From positions 42,036,281-42,100,280 of the forward strand of contig OX381718.1 of assembly GCA_947462335.1 (NCBI GenBank): a stretch of 64,000 nt of DNA, written 5' to 3'. How positions within the stretch are numbered: position 1 is the stretch's first letter; the number at the start of each line of letters is the position of its first letter. The position numbers were made by a program, and so were the translations under genes. Under the pieces are notes generated by a model. That model did no database searches. It was not told the DNA's origin and saw only the letters and a list, made by a program, of their open reading frames with translations. Positions 32,590 to 41,344 of this stretch are shown here, in pieces. Source of the DNA: Harmothoe impar. Taxonomy: Eukaryota > Annelida > Polychaeta > Phyllodocida > Polynoidae.

Positions 32590-34669
32590 GCCGGCCCATA
32601 CCGGCCTACCTGAACTAGCTCACACTGCGGCTGATGACTCCTGCTTGCCCATCGACTCTCACTTGAAAGGAACATTTATGCTGACACCACATCAAGTCAA
32701 CGTTAAAAGCCTTGAATTAACTGTCAGTAATTGTAGTAACATTGACCCTGTCTATAGTGTATCAGTTGCAAACAATACTGCCCCTAGGCCTAGCGCCACT
32801 CGCCCTGCATTGGTCGACCATCAGGTGGTAGCAGTTAAACCGCAGTTGGGCCTAGGCTATAAATATGACATGGGTCCTGGCGTACATGTTCCCTTGGACT
32901 TTGACCCAACTTTCTGCCTCCCAATTCCCCACCGGGTAGGCCCTTCTCCACGAGAGTTTGCTCCAGTTAAGAAGGCATATTGGCCTGCACTGAATCCAAA
33001 AGTGTGGTCGGACTACCCACAGTATGCATTGTTGTATTCAGCTGCCACTGATACATGCTTGCCAAACAGGCTGGGGGCTAGGCTCACAGTCCCCTCTGGC
33101 CTCAACATTAGGAACTGGAGGGCGGCCCTGGAGGGATACCACGACACCTACCTGTGTGATTACTTGGAATTCGGCTGGCCGGTGGGCTATACCTCACCTG
33201 CCCCACCCCAGTCTGCAGAGAAGAATCACGCGTCTGCTGAAAGGTATCCAAAACAGTTGGATGAGTTCATAAAGAAAGAACTCCAACTTGGTGGCCTACT
33301 GGGCCCCTTTGACAACCCATCCTTTGTACCATGGACTCATGTCTCACCCCTCATGACGGCGCCAAAGAAAGAGACAGATGCAAGGCGGATTATTCTTGAT
33401 ATGTCCTACCCAGTGGGCCAAGGGGTCAATTCAGGCATATTGAAGAATGTAATAGACGGGGAGCATCGACCATACACACTCCCGTCTATTCAGGACCTGT
33501 GCACTAAGGTGCTCATCCTGGGTGGTGGCTTCATGTGGAAATCTGATCTCTCCAGAGCTTATCGCCAGGGCCGATCAGACCCAGGAGACATGCCTCTGTT
33601 GACCTTCAAACATCAAGGTCGAATCTACATAGACCTGACCCCACCATTTGGGTGTAGACTCTCGGCCTCAGCCTGCCAACGCATGACAAATGCTATGGTT
33701 TACCTCCTCGCCAAAAAAGACACATGGGCTTTGGCCTTTCTGGACGACTTCTGTGGGGTGGCTTCCACCCTGGAGGAAGCCACCAAAGACTACAACGCCT
33801 TCCTGGCCCTTACGGCCCACCTAGGAGTCTCCCTCTCCAAAAACAAGTGCACCCCACCCACAACTACTCTTGAATGGTTGGGCTTCAAACTCGACTCAGT
33901 AGCACTAACACTGACAATCCCACACACCAAGCTGGCTGAGGTGGTTCAACACTGCCAAGAGTGGTTGCACAAAAAATGTGCAACAAAAAAGGATATACAG
34001 TCGCTGGTGGGCAAGCTCGTCCATATCAGCAAATGCATTCCCCCGGCGAGGCGCTTCATTTCTAGGATCCTAGACACTCTCAGAATTGCGCCGGACATTG
34101 GCACCACCTGGCTGTCAAATGCCTTCCGGGCTGATGTACTCTGGTTCTGCACGTATGCTGCTAAAGCAAACGGCCTTCACCTTCTGTCCCCTCCAAGGCA
34201 AGAGTTCTCTATAGAATGTGATTCATCGCTGGAAGGGGGAGGTGGAAACTCAAATATAGGCTACTACCACCTCACATACGACCGGAACTTCAAAAAGGTG
34301 TACAAGGACATAGTGCATAGGGAGGCAGCAAACCTCCTTATTGCCTACAGAACCCTTCTACCTCCTGTGACACAAGGTATGCACATAGTCATCTACACGG
34401 ACAACATGGGGTCACAGAGTGCACTCCACACAGGCAAAACCTCAGACAAAATCCTAGCGGCCTGCGCCAGGCAGCTGTGGGTGGAGGCGGCGATACGAGA
34501 CCATTCCATACAGATCTCCCACAAACATGGCTGTGACATCCCCCTAGCTGATGCCCTCTCCCGCCAGCACATACCTGAGATGGTAGTCAAAGCTGCGGCA
34601 ATGGTGAAGGCTAGGGGTCTTAAAAAAGTCCAGCATGTGTCCCCTCACCCGTATTTCACGTGTATATGA
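32558..34669 (+). CDS. Ngaro-like reverse transcriptase / RNase H, 703 aa
   Basis: The RT covers about residues 240-450: PLMTAPKKET, ARRIILDMSYPVG, SDLSRAYRQ (motif A aspartate about 330), TPPFGCRLSASACQ, and motif C FLDDF at 394-398, the LDDF form typical of DIRS-order elements. RNase H follows with catalytic acidic residues near D554 (IECDSS), E589 (HREAANL), D615 (YTDNMGS) and D665 (PLADALSR). The ORF ends about 35 residues after RNase H, so no methyltransferase is attached. The N-terminal 150 residues have no recognised domain. The start overlaps the end of ORF1, and the stop TGA shares bases with the ATG of the recombinase ORF (ATGA at 34666). Confidence 0.93.
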   Translation: MNLSMPPFRPRPAHTGLPELAHTAADDSCLPIDSHLKGTFMLTPHQVNVKSLELTVSNCSNIDPVYSVSVANNTAPRPSATRPALVDHQVVAVKPQLGLGYKYDMGPGVHVPLDFDPTFCLPIPHRVGPSPREFAPVKKAYWPALNPKVWSDYPQYALLYSAATDTCLPNRLGARLTVPSGLNIRNWRAALEGYHDTYLCDYLEFGWPVGYTSPAPPQSAEKNHASAERYPKQLDEFIKKELQLGGLLGPFDNPSFVPWTHVSPLMTAPKKETDARRIILDMSYPVGQGVNSGILKNVIDGEHRPYTLPSIQDLCTKVLILGGGFMWKSDLSRAYRQGRSDPGDMPLLTFKHQGRIYIDLTPPFGCRLSASACQRMTNAMVYLLAKKDTWALAFLDDFCGVASTLEEATKDYNAFLALTAHLGVSLSKNKCTPPTTTLEWLGFKLDSVALTLTIPHTKLAEVVQHCQEWLHKKCATKKDIQSLVGKLVHISKCIPPARRFISRILDTLRIAPDIGTTWLSNAFRADVLWFCTYAAKANGLHLLSPPRQEFSIECDSSLEGGGGNSNIGYYHLTYDRNFKKVYKDIVHREAANLLIAYRTLLPPVTQGMHIVIYTDNMGSQSALHTGKTSDKILAACARQLWVEAAIRDHSIQISHKHGCDIPLADALSRQHIPEMVVKAAAMVKARGLKKVQHVSPHPYFTCI

Positions 34670-35655
34670 TATGTCTATGTGTTACAGATACCCCTCTAGG
34701 TCAGCAGACTCTCACCTCCATCAAAGCAGCACTGACTGAACAGACGTCAACTAACAAAGCAAGGCAGGCTGAATACTACCTAACGTTCGGCCTAGCTTAC
34801 TGCATAGACCTACTAAATCCCTCCATTGTGGACTCCTGCAATTTTATGCAATTTTTGGCTAACTCTCTTGACTCCCCTCAGTCGAGGAAAAACTATGTAT
34901 CTGTGGCTCGATCCTGGATCCTGGACAGGGGAGGTGACCCATCCAGCCTCTCATCTCGGTCAGCCAAGTATGTGCAGAAAGGAGCGACGAGGCTGACGAT
35001 CTATACTCCAGCCCCGGCCCCCGGTCTAGAACCTGCTCACCTGGTCCAGGCGTGCTCCCTCCTATCACAGATACCAGAAGGCCCAACCTTAACAGCAGCC
35101 ATAACTATTGGGTACTTTGGATTCCTGAGGACGTCAAACCTCCTCTCCCCTACAGCGACACTATGGGGTGGCCCTCACACCTTAAAGCGCCGAGATATCC
35201 TGCTACACCCACAAGGCCTTGTGGTGATCCTGAGGTCGTCAAAGACTATCTCGGCGACGGGCCACCCAGTGGTATTATCTCTACCTCGCGTCACTGCCTC
35301 TCCAGCCTGTCCTACTAAGGCCTGGGAGACCTACATAAAGACTGTCCCCGGTGAGTTGGATAGCCCGGCCTTCCTCCTATCTACGGGCCTCCCTCTCACT
35401 ACTCACAACATGGTGGACATGCTGAGACGAGCTCTCATCATCATAGGCTGCCCCTACGCCCAGTCAATGTCCTCCCACTCCTTAAGGCGCGGGGGCGGGC
35501 TGGCAGCTCAAGCAGCCGGTGCTGAAAGGGATGACATCAAAGTGCATGGGACCTGGAAATCTGAATGGTCCATGTCAACATATGTCCCGTCTCAGCCCAC
35601 GACAAAGGTTGCCCAAGCTATGGCAACCCTCTTTGCCTCTCCAGCCGTGGTCTGA
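34666..35655 (+). CDS. Ngaro-like tyrosine recombinase, about 329 aa
   Basis: The C-terminal catalytic domain shows the phage-integrase signature: Arg in FGFLRTSNLL (about 157 counting from 34660), Lys in RSSKTIS, H-x-x-R in SSHSLRRGGG, His in VHGTWKS and the nucleophilic Tyr in SMSTYVPS. The N-terminal part resembles a SAM-like core-binding domain (YYLTFGLAY to NYVSVARSW). It should integrate a circular cDNA through strand exchange instead of using an integrase. I place the start at ATG 34666, which overlaps the preceding stop as ATGA; the in-frame GTG at 34660 is less likely in a eukaryote. The ORF ends inside B1. Confidence 0.93.
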   Translation: MICLCVTDTPLGQQTLTSIKAALTEQTSTNKARQAEYYLTFGLAYCIDLLNPSIVDSCNFMQFLANSLDSPQSRKNYVSVARSWILDRGGDPSSLSSRSAKYVQKGATRLTIYTPAPAPGLEPAHLVQACSLLSQIPEGPTLTAAITIGYFGFLRTSNLLSPTATLWGGPHTLKRRDILLHPQGLVVILRSSKTISATGHPVVLSLPRVTASPACPTKAWETYIKTVPGELDSPAFLLSTGLPLTTHNMVDMLRRALIIIGCPYAQSMSSHSLRRGGGLAAQAAGAERDDIKVHGTWKSEWSMSTYVPSQPTTKVAQAMATLFASPAVV

Positions 35656-35866
35656 CTCCATTCATGACATTCACTTGATTTAACATGTACAACATGTCTA
35701 CCGTATTACCATGCATTAACATGTATTGTGAAATGTAAACATTGATATGATATGTAACATTGACATGTATCAACTTGACTTTTGAAATGTACTCACTGTT
35801 TTGAAATGTACCAGTTCACAGGATAAAGATACCATATTATAATCTGGTTGTCCGCCTTAACTCATT
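35637..35866 (+). repeat. split direct repeat B1 of the Ngaro-like element
   Basis: 230 bp, from CTCTCCAGCCGTGG to CCTTAACTCATT. It contains the end of the recombinase ORF and abuts A2 directly. Confidence 0.93.
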
Positions 35867-36052
35867 GTTCAAGTAATTGTAAAATTGCTTATAATGAGTG
35901 GCGGGAAACCTACACCTTCACCCAGCGTCTGAACTAACATTCCACCCGACTGCCACCTGGAGGCGCAATCTTGAACCGCTGGTATAAAACAGACGCCCCG
36001 CCCCGCACTCGGTCCTTTGATCTCCAGTCGGCGTGCAGGCAGGAACTTTTAA
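35867..36052 (+). repeat. split direct repeat A2 of the Ngaro-like element
   Basis: Identical by eye to A1, joined to B1 as CTCATT-GTTCAAG. Confidence 0.93.
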
Positions 36053-36108
36053 CCACTCCCTCCCACCCTAAATGAAGGTTATGTAGACAAAGTCTACCCT
36101 ATAGGACT

Positions 36109-36338
36109 CTCTCCAGCCGTGGTCTGACTCCATTCATGACATTCACTTGATTTAACATGTACAACATGTCTACCGTATTACCATGCATTAACATGTATTG
36201 TGAAATGTAAACATTGATATGATATGTAACATTGACATGTATCAACTTGACTTTTGAAATGTACTCACTGTTTTGAAATGTACCAGTTCACAGGATAAAG
36301 ATACCATATTATAATCTGGTTGTCCGCCTTAACTCATT
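36109..36338 (+). repeat. split direct repeat B2 of the Ngaro-like element
   Basis: Identical by eye to B1. The right outer boundary is CTCATT followed by host ATGTCC. Confidence 0.93.
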
Positions 36339-36491
36339 ATGTCCAAATATAACATTATAAGGCCAGTTGTATTGGTTCTGTGAGGGTGTCGGGGTAGTAA
36401 GGGTTAACAAGGGGTTGACTTACTCACCTGTGAAGTGTGAGTGGGGAAGATCTTTGGGTTTTCTCTTTCCCCAACTATACGGGGGTGGATG

Positions 36492-36706
36492 GCTAAATTC
36501 GACACGGCGACATGGCCATTTCTTAAAATCGACATGCGACATGGAGCTTAGTGACATGAGGAAAAATATAAGTGACATGACATTATGGTATTTCTTAAAA
36601 TCGACATGGGACAGAACAGGTTCTTAAAGGCGACATGGGACATGGTGATTTAAGTGACAGGTGACATGGCCATTTCTTAATATCGACATGCGACATGGGG
36701 ACCCCC
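36492..36706. repeat. CGACACGG/CGACATGG-family repeat, partial copy
   Basis: Units such as CATTTCTTAAAATCGACATGCGACATGG repeat across the interval, closest to the copy at 6053-6235. Confidence 0.6.
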
Positions 36707-36888
36707 CATCTATACCCCCAACTATGGTAAGCTCACCTATTTCCGACCTACCACCATAAGTCGACCACCTTATGCACCATATCGTCAAGTATATTATGCT
36801 ATGCAGGGTATAAACGCTGGGATGGCATGTAACTTGAAGTGTTATTGCCTCCTGTTACACCATCACCTTGTGCATATTTAATTGTTTT

Positions 36889-37265
36889 CATATATATATA
36901 TATATATATATAGTATCTACTACAGTATACCATAGTATATGTCCTTGAGTAAACTATAGTATTTACTGTTGTATACTACAATATTCTATAATTTACTACA
37001 GCATTTACTACAGTAAATTTACTATAGTGTTTTCGTCTACTATAGTAAACACTACAGTTTACCATAGTATAATTACTAGAGGAAACGATAGTATTGCTAT
37101 TGTATACTACAATGTACTATATTTTATTGTAGTATTTATTATAGTGTGCTATAGTAAATTTACTATAGTGTTTTTGTCTACTATAGGTTATTCTATTGTG
37201 TACTATACAGTTGTACACTGCAGTATACCAGAGTATAGATTAACTAAAGGATACTATCTGTATAG
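36889..37265. repeat. TA microsatellite plus CTATAGTAAACTATAG-type array (first block)
   Basis: A short (TA)n is followed by many degenerate, self-complementary units of the form ACTATAGTAAACTATAGTATTTACT. Other blocks of the same family lie at 38775-39300 and 39615-39830. Confidence 0.7.
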
Positions 37266-37748
37266 TAGATATGCTATACCGTATAGCTACCACTGTACAA
37301 GGGAACAGATTTTTGTTCATCTTTATTCATCATCATTTCATCATTTGAAACAGCCTCAGACGGACAGTCCTTGCCATTTCTTTTTTGGGTATGAAAAGAT
37401 GTAAATACACCGTTCCCGTTTATCCTGGCAACATAAAGAACTTGTACAGCTCGAAAATATATATTACCAGCAATAATGTACAGAGGACGCAAATCTGATC
37501 TGTTATAATAAGTTAGTAATAAATATGACCTTAAATACATGTATTAGACATTTTACCGGCATGGGTTTCACAATCATCAAATAATTTATTATAGCAACTT
37601 ATGTCGTTAAAAGAGCTATAAAGAATTAAGAGAAAATTGTGTGCTTTTACATAGTATTTTGCTATAGTTCCTAGACCTCATGTTTAATTCAATTATCTTG
37701 ACTCTTGGTTGGAATGGATGCCAGGGCTTGGGCTACCCAGTCATCTCA
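37266..37748. other. intergenic, no gene seen
   Basis: Short open frames only, with no domain. Confidence 0.35.
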
Positions 37749-37966
37749 GTGCCTCTATATGGGTAAAATTCGACTTGGCCATACAGCCATTTTAAGCCCT
37801 TTTAAAAATCGACAGACTCAGGAAAGTTAAGGATAGAAATCGACCCACAGGGATTTTTCTCTATTAAAGTTATTATATATCTAAAGATTGACACAATGAC
37901 AAGGTCCTTCTGCTAAAAAATGACACAGCGACATGGTGAAATTTGTGGATACCCATGTAGAGGCAC
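37749..37966. mobile_element. CGACACGG-family MITE, complete copy
   Basis: GTGCCTCTATATGGGTAAAATTCGAC at the left and GGATACCCATGTAGAGGCAC at the right match the inner unit at 5025-5247, including interior phrases AATCGACCCACAGGGATTTTTCTC and CTAAAGATTGACACAATG. Confidence 0.75.
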
Positions 37967-38127
37967 ATCTCATGTACAAATGTAAATCTGGGCACTCCTC
38001 TGCCCCCCCCCCCCTGGGTGCTTTTCCCGCCCTCCTGGACGCTCCCCCTGCCCCCCTGGGCGCTCTCCCGGTCCCCTGGAGGACCTGGAAAAACAAGTAA
38101 TATGATAGAACCATGTCGAGGGGTCGA

Positions 38128-38365
38128 GGGGTCAACATTTTTTACCCACCCCCCCTTACGGCCGAAAATCGGCTCGCGCGCGGGCCCTTTGAAGCATAGT
38201 AACGCGCTGGCTTTTTGGCTCAAAACAGGTTAAATTATTTTGCCCCCCCCCCCAAGAGGGGTCCAAATTTGTTTGCCCCCCCCCCGGTCAAGGGGTCCAA
38301 ATCTTTTTGCCCCCCCCAAACCCACCACCCCCCCCCCCTGTTGTTAAAAAATGATCACTCCCTTA
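38128..38365. repeat. GTCAACATTT...AATGATCACTCCCTT repeat, left-truncated copy
   Basis: Shares long stretches with 55930-56196, for example GCCGAAAATCGGCTCGC, GGGCCCTTTGAAGCATAGTA, TTTTTGGCTCAAAACAGG and the right end TGTTGTTAAAAAATGATCACTCCC. The left inverted end seen in the other copy is missing. Long C runs separate the phrases. Confidence 0.75.
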
Positions 38366-38774
38366 ACTATTTTCACCAATTAGGTGTTACAGAGAGATTG
38401 ACTAGCATGCAGTTATATTCTCTTATTACATATATACTTGAATTTTATAAGTACCAACCAGCGATATAATAACCTAATATGAATACTGTTCTATTTTAAG
38501 AGATATGTATATTTCTTAAAAATGATGAGTAAAATGTGATGTACCTACCTATTGGTACATATAGAACATGCAGATGTCCATGTATACAGGTGCAGCATGT
38601 CGACTCCCCTCTATTACCTACAGCCAAATGTGGGTTGTGCCACATATAGGTCAACCGGTGTCTTAGTAATAGGGGTCAGCCTCACACCTGGCTGGCTTTC
38701 TAACAATAGCTCACCTGTGGGTGCAGATGAATGGGCAGGAATTACTAAAAAAGAATAGATCTTTAGTGTTTCCT

Positions 38775-39300
38775 GTACATTTTGGCGCTATAGTAAACTA
38801 TATTAAATTTTACTATAGTTCACTGCAGTTTGCTATAGTTAACTGTAGTATTTCCTGCACGCTCCGGCACTATAGTAAACTATAGTAACTTTTACTTTAG
38901 TATACTGTAGTTCACTATAGTTTATTGTAGTGTTTACTGCACACCTTGAAGCTACAGTAAAATATAATAATCTTTACCTTGACACTATAGTAAATAATAG
39001 CAATTCTTACTATGGTTTACTGTAGTTATTGTAGTTTACTATGGTATTTCCCGCTCACCTTGACATGCTTAAGACAATAGTAAAGTATAGTTATTTTTAC
39101 TACAGTTTACTTTAGTAATTCCTGCGCACCTTGACACTATAGTTAACTATATATTATTCTTACTATAGCCTACTGTAACTTACCTATAGTTTACTTAACC
39201 ATTTCTTGCACACCTTGGCCTGATAGTAAACTATAGTAATTTCACTATAGTTTACTATAGTAGTTCCCGCACACCTTGATGCATCATATTAAACTGTAGT
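38775..39300. repeat. CTATAGTAAACTATAG-type array (second block)
   Basis: Units of about 90-100 bp recur, each with a CCTG(C/T)(A/G)CACCTTGACACTATAGTAAACTATAGTAA-like phrase and palindromic CTATAG cores. Confidence 0.7.
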
Positions 39301-39614
39301 ACACATGGACAGCCAAATGAAGAAGTAAATCTTTAAATTGAGGTCCTAGACTTTTCAGTGATATTATAGGAGATACCATTTTTGAGAACAGTGCAGCTCC
39401 TTCTTCGACTTTACCCAGTTTTCTCCTGGTCTACCCAGTTCCAATGTTGTCTAGTTTTCCCCCTGGCATTCCAAACCAAACATGATGCTGCTGCTCTGAA
39501 CTGTCTATAAAAAGGGGTGATGTGGTAAGAAAACTGCTGGAAAATTCCCAAAGGAATAGCAAAGAGAGCGAGTGGTTCAATGTGCCCAGGTGGCCAACGT
39601 GCCCCTCTCTCCCC

Positions 39615-39835
39615 TACTATAGTCAATTACAGTAAACTATAGTAACTAATAATATAGTATAACATAATCTGATGGTGTTTTAGGAAATACTACAGTACAC
39701 CATAGTATACTTTAGTAAACTGCAGTACAGTATGCCCCACTGTAGTATAGTAAACTATAGTAAACTATGGAATAATACAGTTTACTGTGGTTTACTACAA
39801 TAAACTATAGTATTTACTATAGTATTTTTCTAGCT
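39615..39835. repeat. CTATAGTAAACTATAG-type array (third block)
   Basis: Same motif family, ending GTATTTTTCTAGCTGGG. About 310 bp of unrelated sequence separates it from the second block. Confidence 0.65.
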
Positions 39836-41344
39836 GGGCATGAATCCAAGGTAATTTCACAAAAATGTATACTAGTAGATAAAAGTGTTTACAGCAACAC
39901 CAAAAATAGATAGTTTGTACCACAGAATCATTATCTAATGTCTGGTAAGGCAGGTATGATGTCATAATGATTTTCCATGTAATAATGAGGAACTCTCTAA
40001 TGGTCATGAAAAAGTGTGACGGGAAGGGTCGACTTATGGTGAATCTACCCTACTGGATATAGTATAGGCAGTGGTCGCACGGGCCATATGCCCGGGTTTA
40101 TTTTTGGATTTGAGATGTCAAGGCGTGGCAATCCTGTTTATTCACACAGTTCCACAATTACACGTGTTCTAGGGCAAAGGATACCTACATAGTACCATAC
40201 GGTTCCAAATACGGTATTCTCTTTATCAGACGAGTTTATAAATGGTGTATTATCAGCAGAGCCTGCAGGGCGAGGCTGACAATTCACCATTCATACATGA
40301 GTCTGAAAAAATATATTTGGGACAAGTATGGTGGTGGATATATCATTGCTCGGCTACAATTTAGTCTCTATTTAGTTGGAGGGTGGACATTGAAGGTGAA
40401 TACAACTATTTTTTTATTACCACAGTGTACTGTAGCCGGCTCTCTCTGTTGTGATGTATCAAGCTTTCCAAGCTATGATAGACATAATGTTCCCTTGCCA
40501 ATTAGAATTTTACCAATTTCTTATAGAGAGAAATACATAATGCGACTACGGTTGTGCATTAAGAAGAGAAATCAGTGGTAGCTAACATGTAAACTAAGCT
40601 CTGTGCTATTCTTTGACACCAGCCAGAGGTAATTGAATTCAACTATCTATAAAGTAATAGTTTACATATGGATTCATCCTTATCATATCAATTAAGTCAT
40701 CTAAAAAGATTTGAGATTGCTTTTTATTTACCATACCCAATATGGATAATATTAATTATTTAAATCTATAGTCTTTTAAGGGTTCTTAATTCCAGATACC
40801 CCTTGAACTAATTTTTTTAAGTAGATTTATTGACATATCTCATGTAATACAAACATGTTCTTCCGAAATTGTCATAAAGGTGTGAAAAGGAATTATAATA
40901 TTATGTACAAGCGGTTCTTGTTTGGTACTTAGCCATTTTCAGCTTACTGTCTGTGTGAGCCGTATAGCGCTCGAGTTCATGAATAGGTATAGTACCATAG
41001 GCATTTTAATTGTACTTAAATTATAGCAGTTGGCTGGCATGTCCTTGTAGCATGTTACACATGCAAAGTTCGGAGAATTGACTTATGATGATTTATCTAT
41101 TTTAAGTAATACTTTCAACAACACACATAATGTCTTTGTGCAATAAAGCATGGCAATGATTGGAGCATAAAGTTGTGCAAGCAACTTAGGGGTGACTGCA
41201 GTCATTTTTAGCTAAGTCCTATAATTACTTTCGTTAGCTCAATTTATAAACATTAAACTAAGTGTAGGGACTATAGACCATTTGTCACAGTGTCATTGAT
41301 ACTTCCAGGTCCACTTATAACTTGAAGTGACATAAATCTCACGT
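39836..41344. other. intergenic, upper part probably 3' UTR of the LINE
   Basis: No gene recognised. The part next to 41345 should be the 3' UTR of the LINE on the minus strand. I found no poly(T) marking its end, so the 3' boundary of the element is unknown. Confidence 0.35.

Larger units (their letters stand above)
30895..36338 (+). mobile_element. complete Ngaro-like (DIRS-order) tyrosine-recombinase retrotransposon
   Basis: The structure is A1 (30895-31080), three ORFs, B1 (35637-35866), A2 (35867-36052), 56 bp of unique sequence, then B2 (36109-36338). A1/A2 (186 bp) and B1/B2 (230 bp) are identical by eye. These split direct repeats are diagnostic of PAT/Ngaro-type DIRS-order elements. 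The RT/RNase H ORF stops soon after RNase H with no methyltransferase domain, favouring Ngaro. No target duplication is present. The element ends abut ATT on both outer sides, the same trinucleotide found at the internal B1-A2 joint, as expected for circle integration by a tyrosine recombinase. All ORFs are open, so it is young. Confidence 0.93.
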
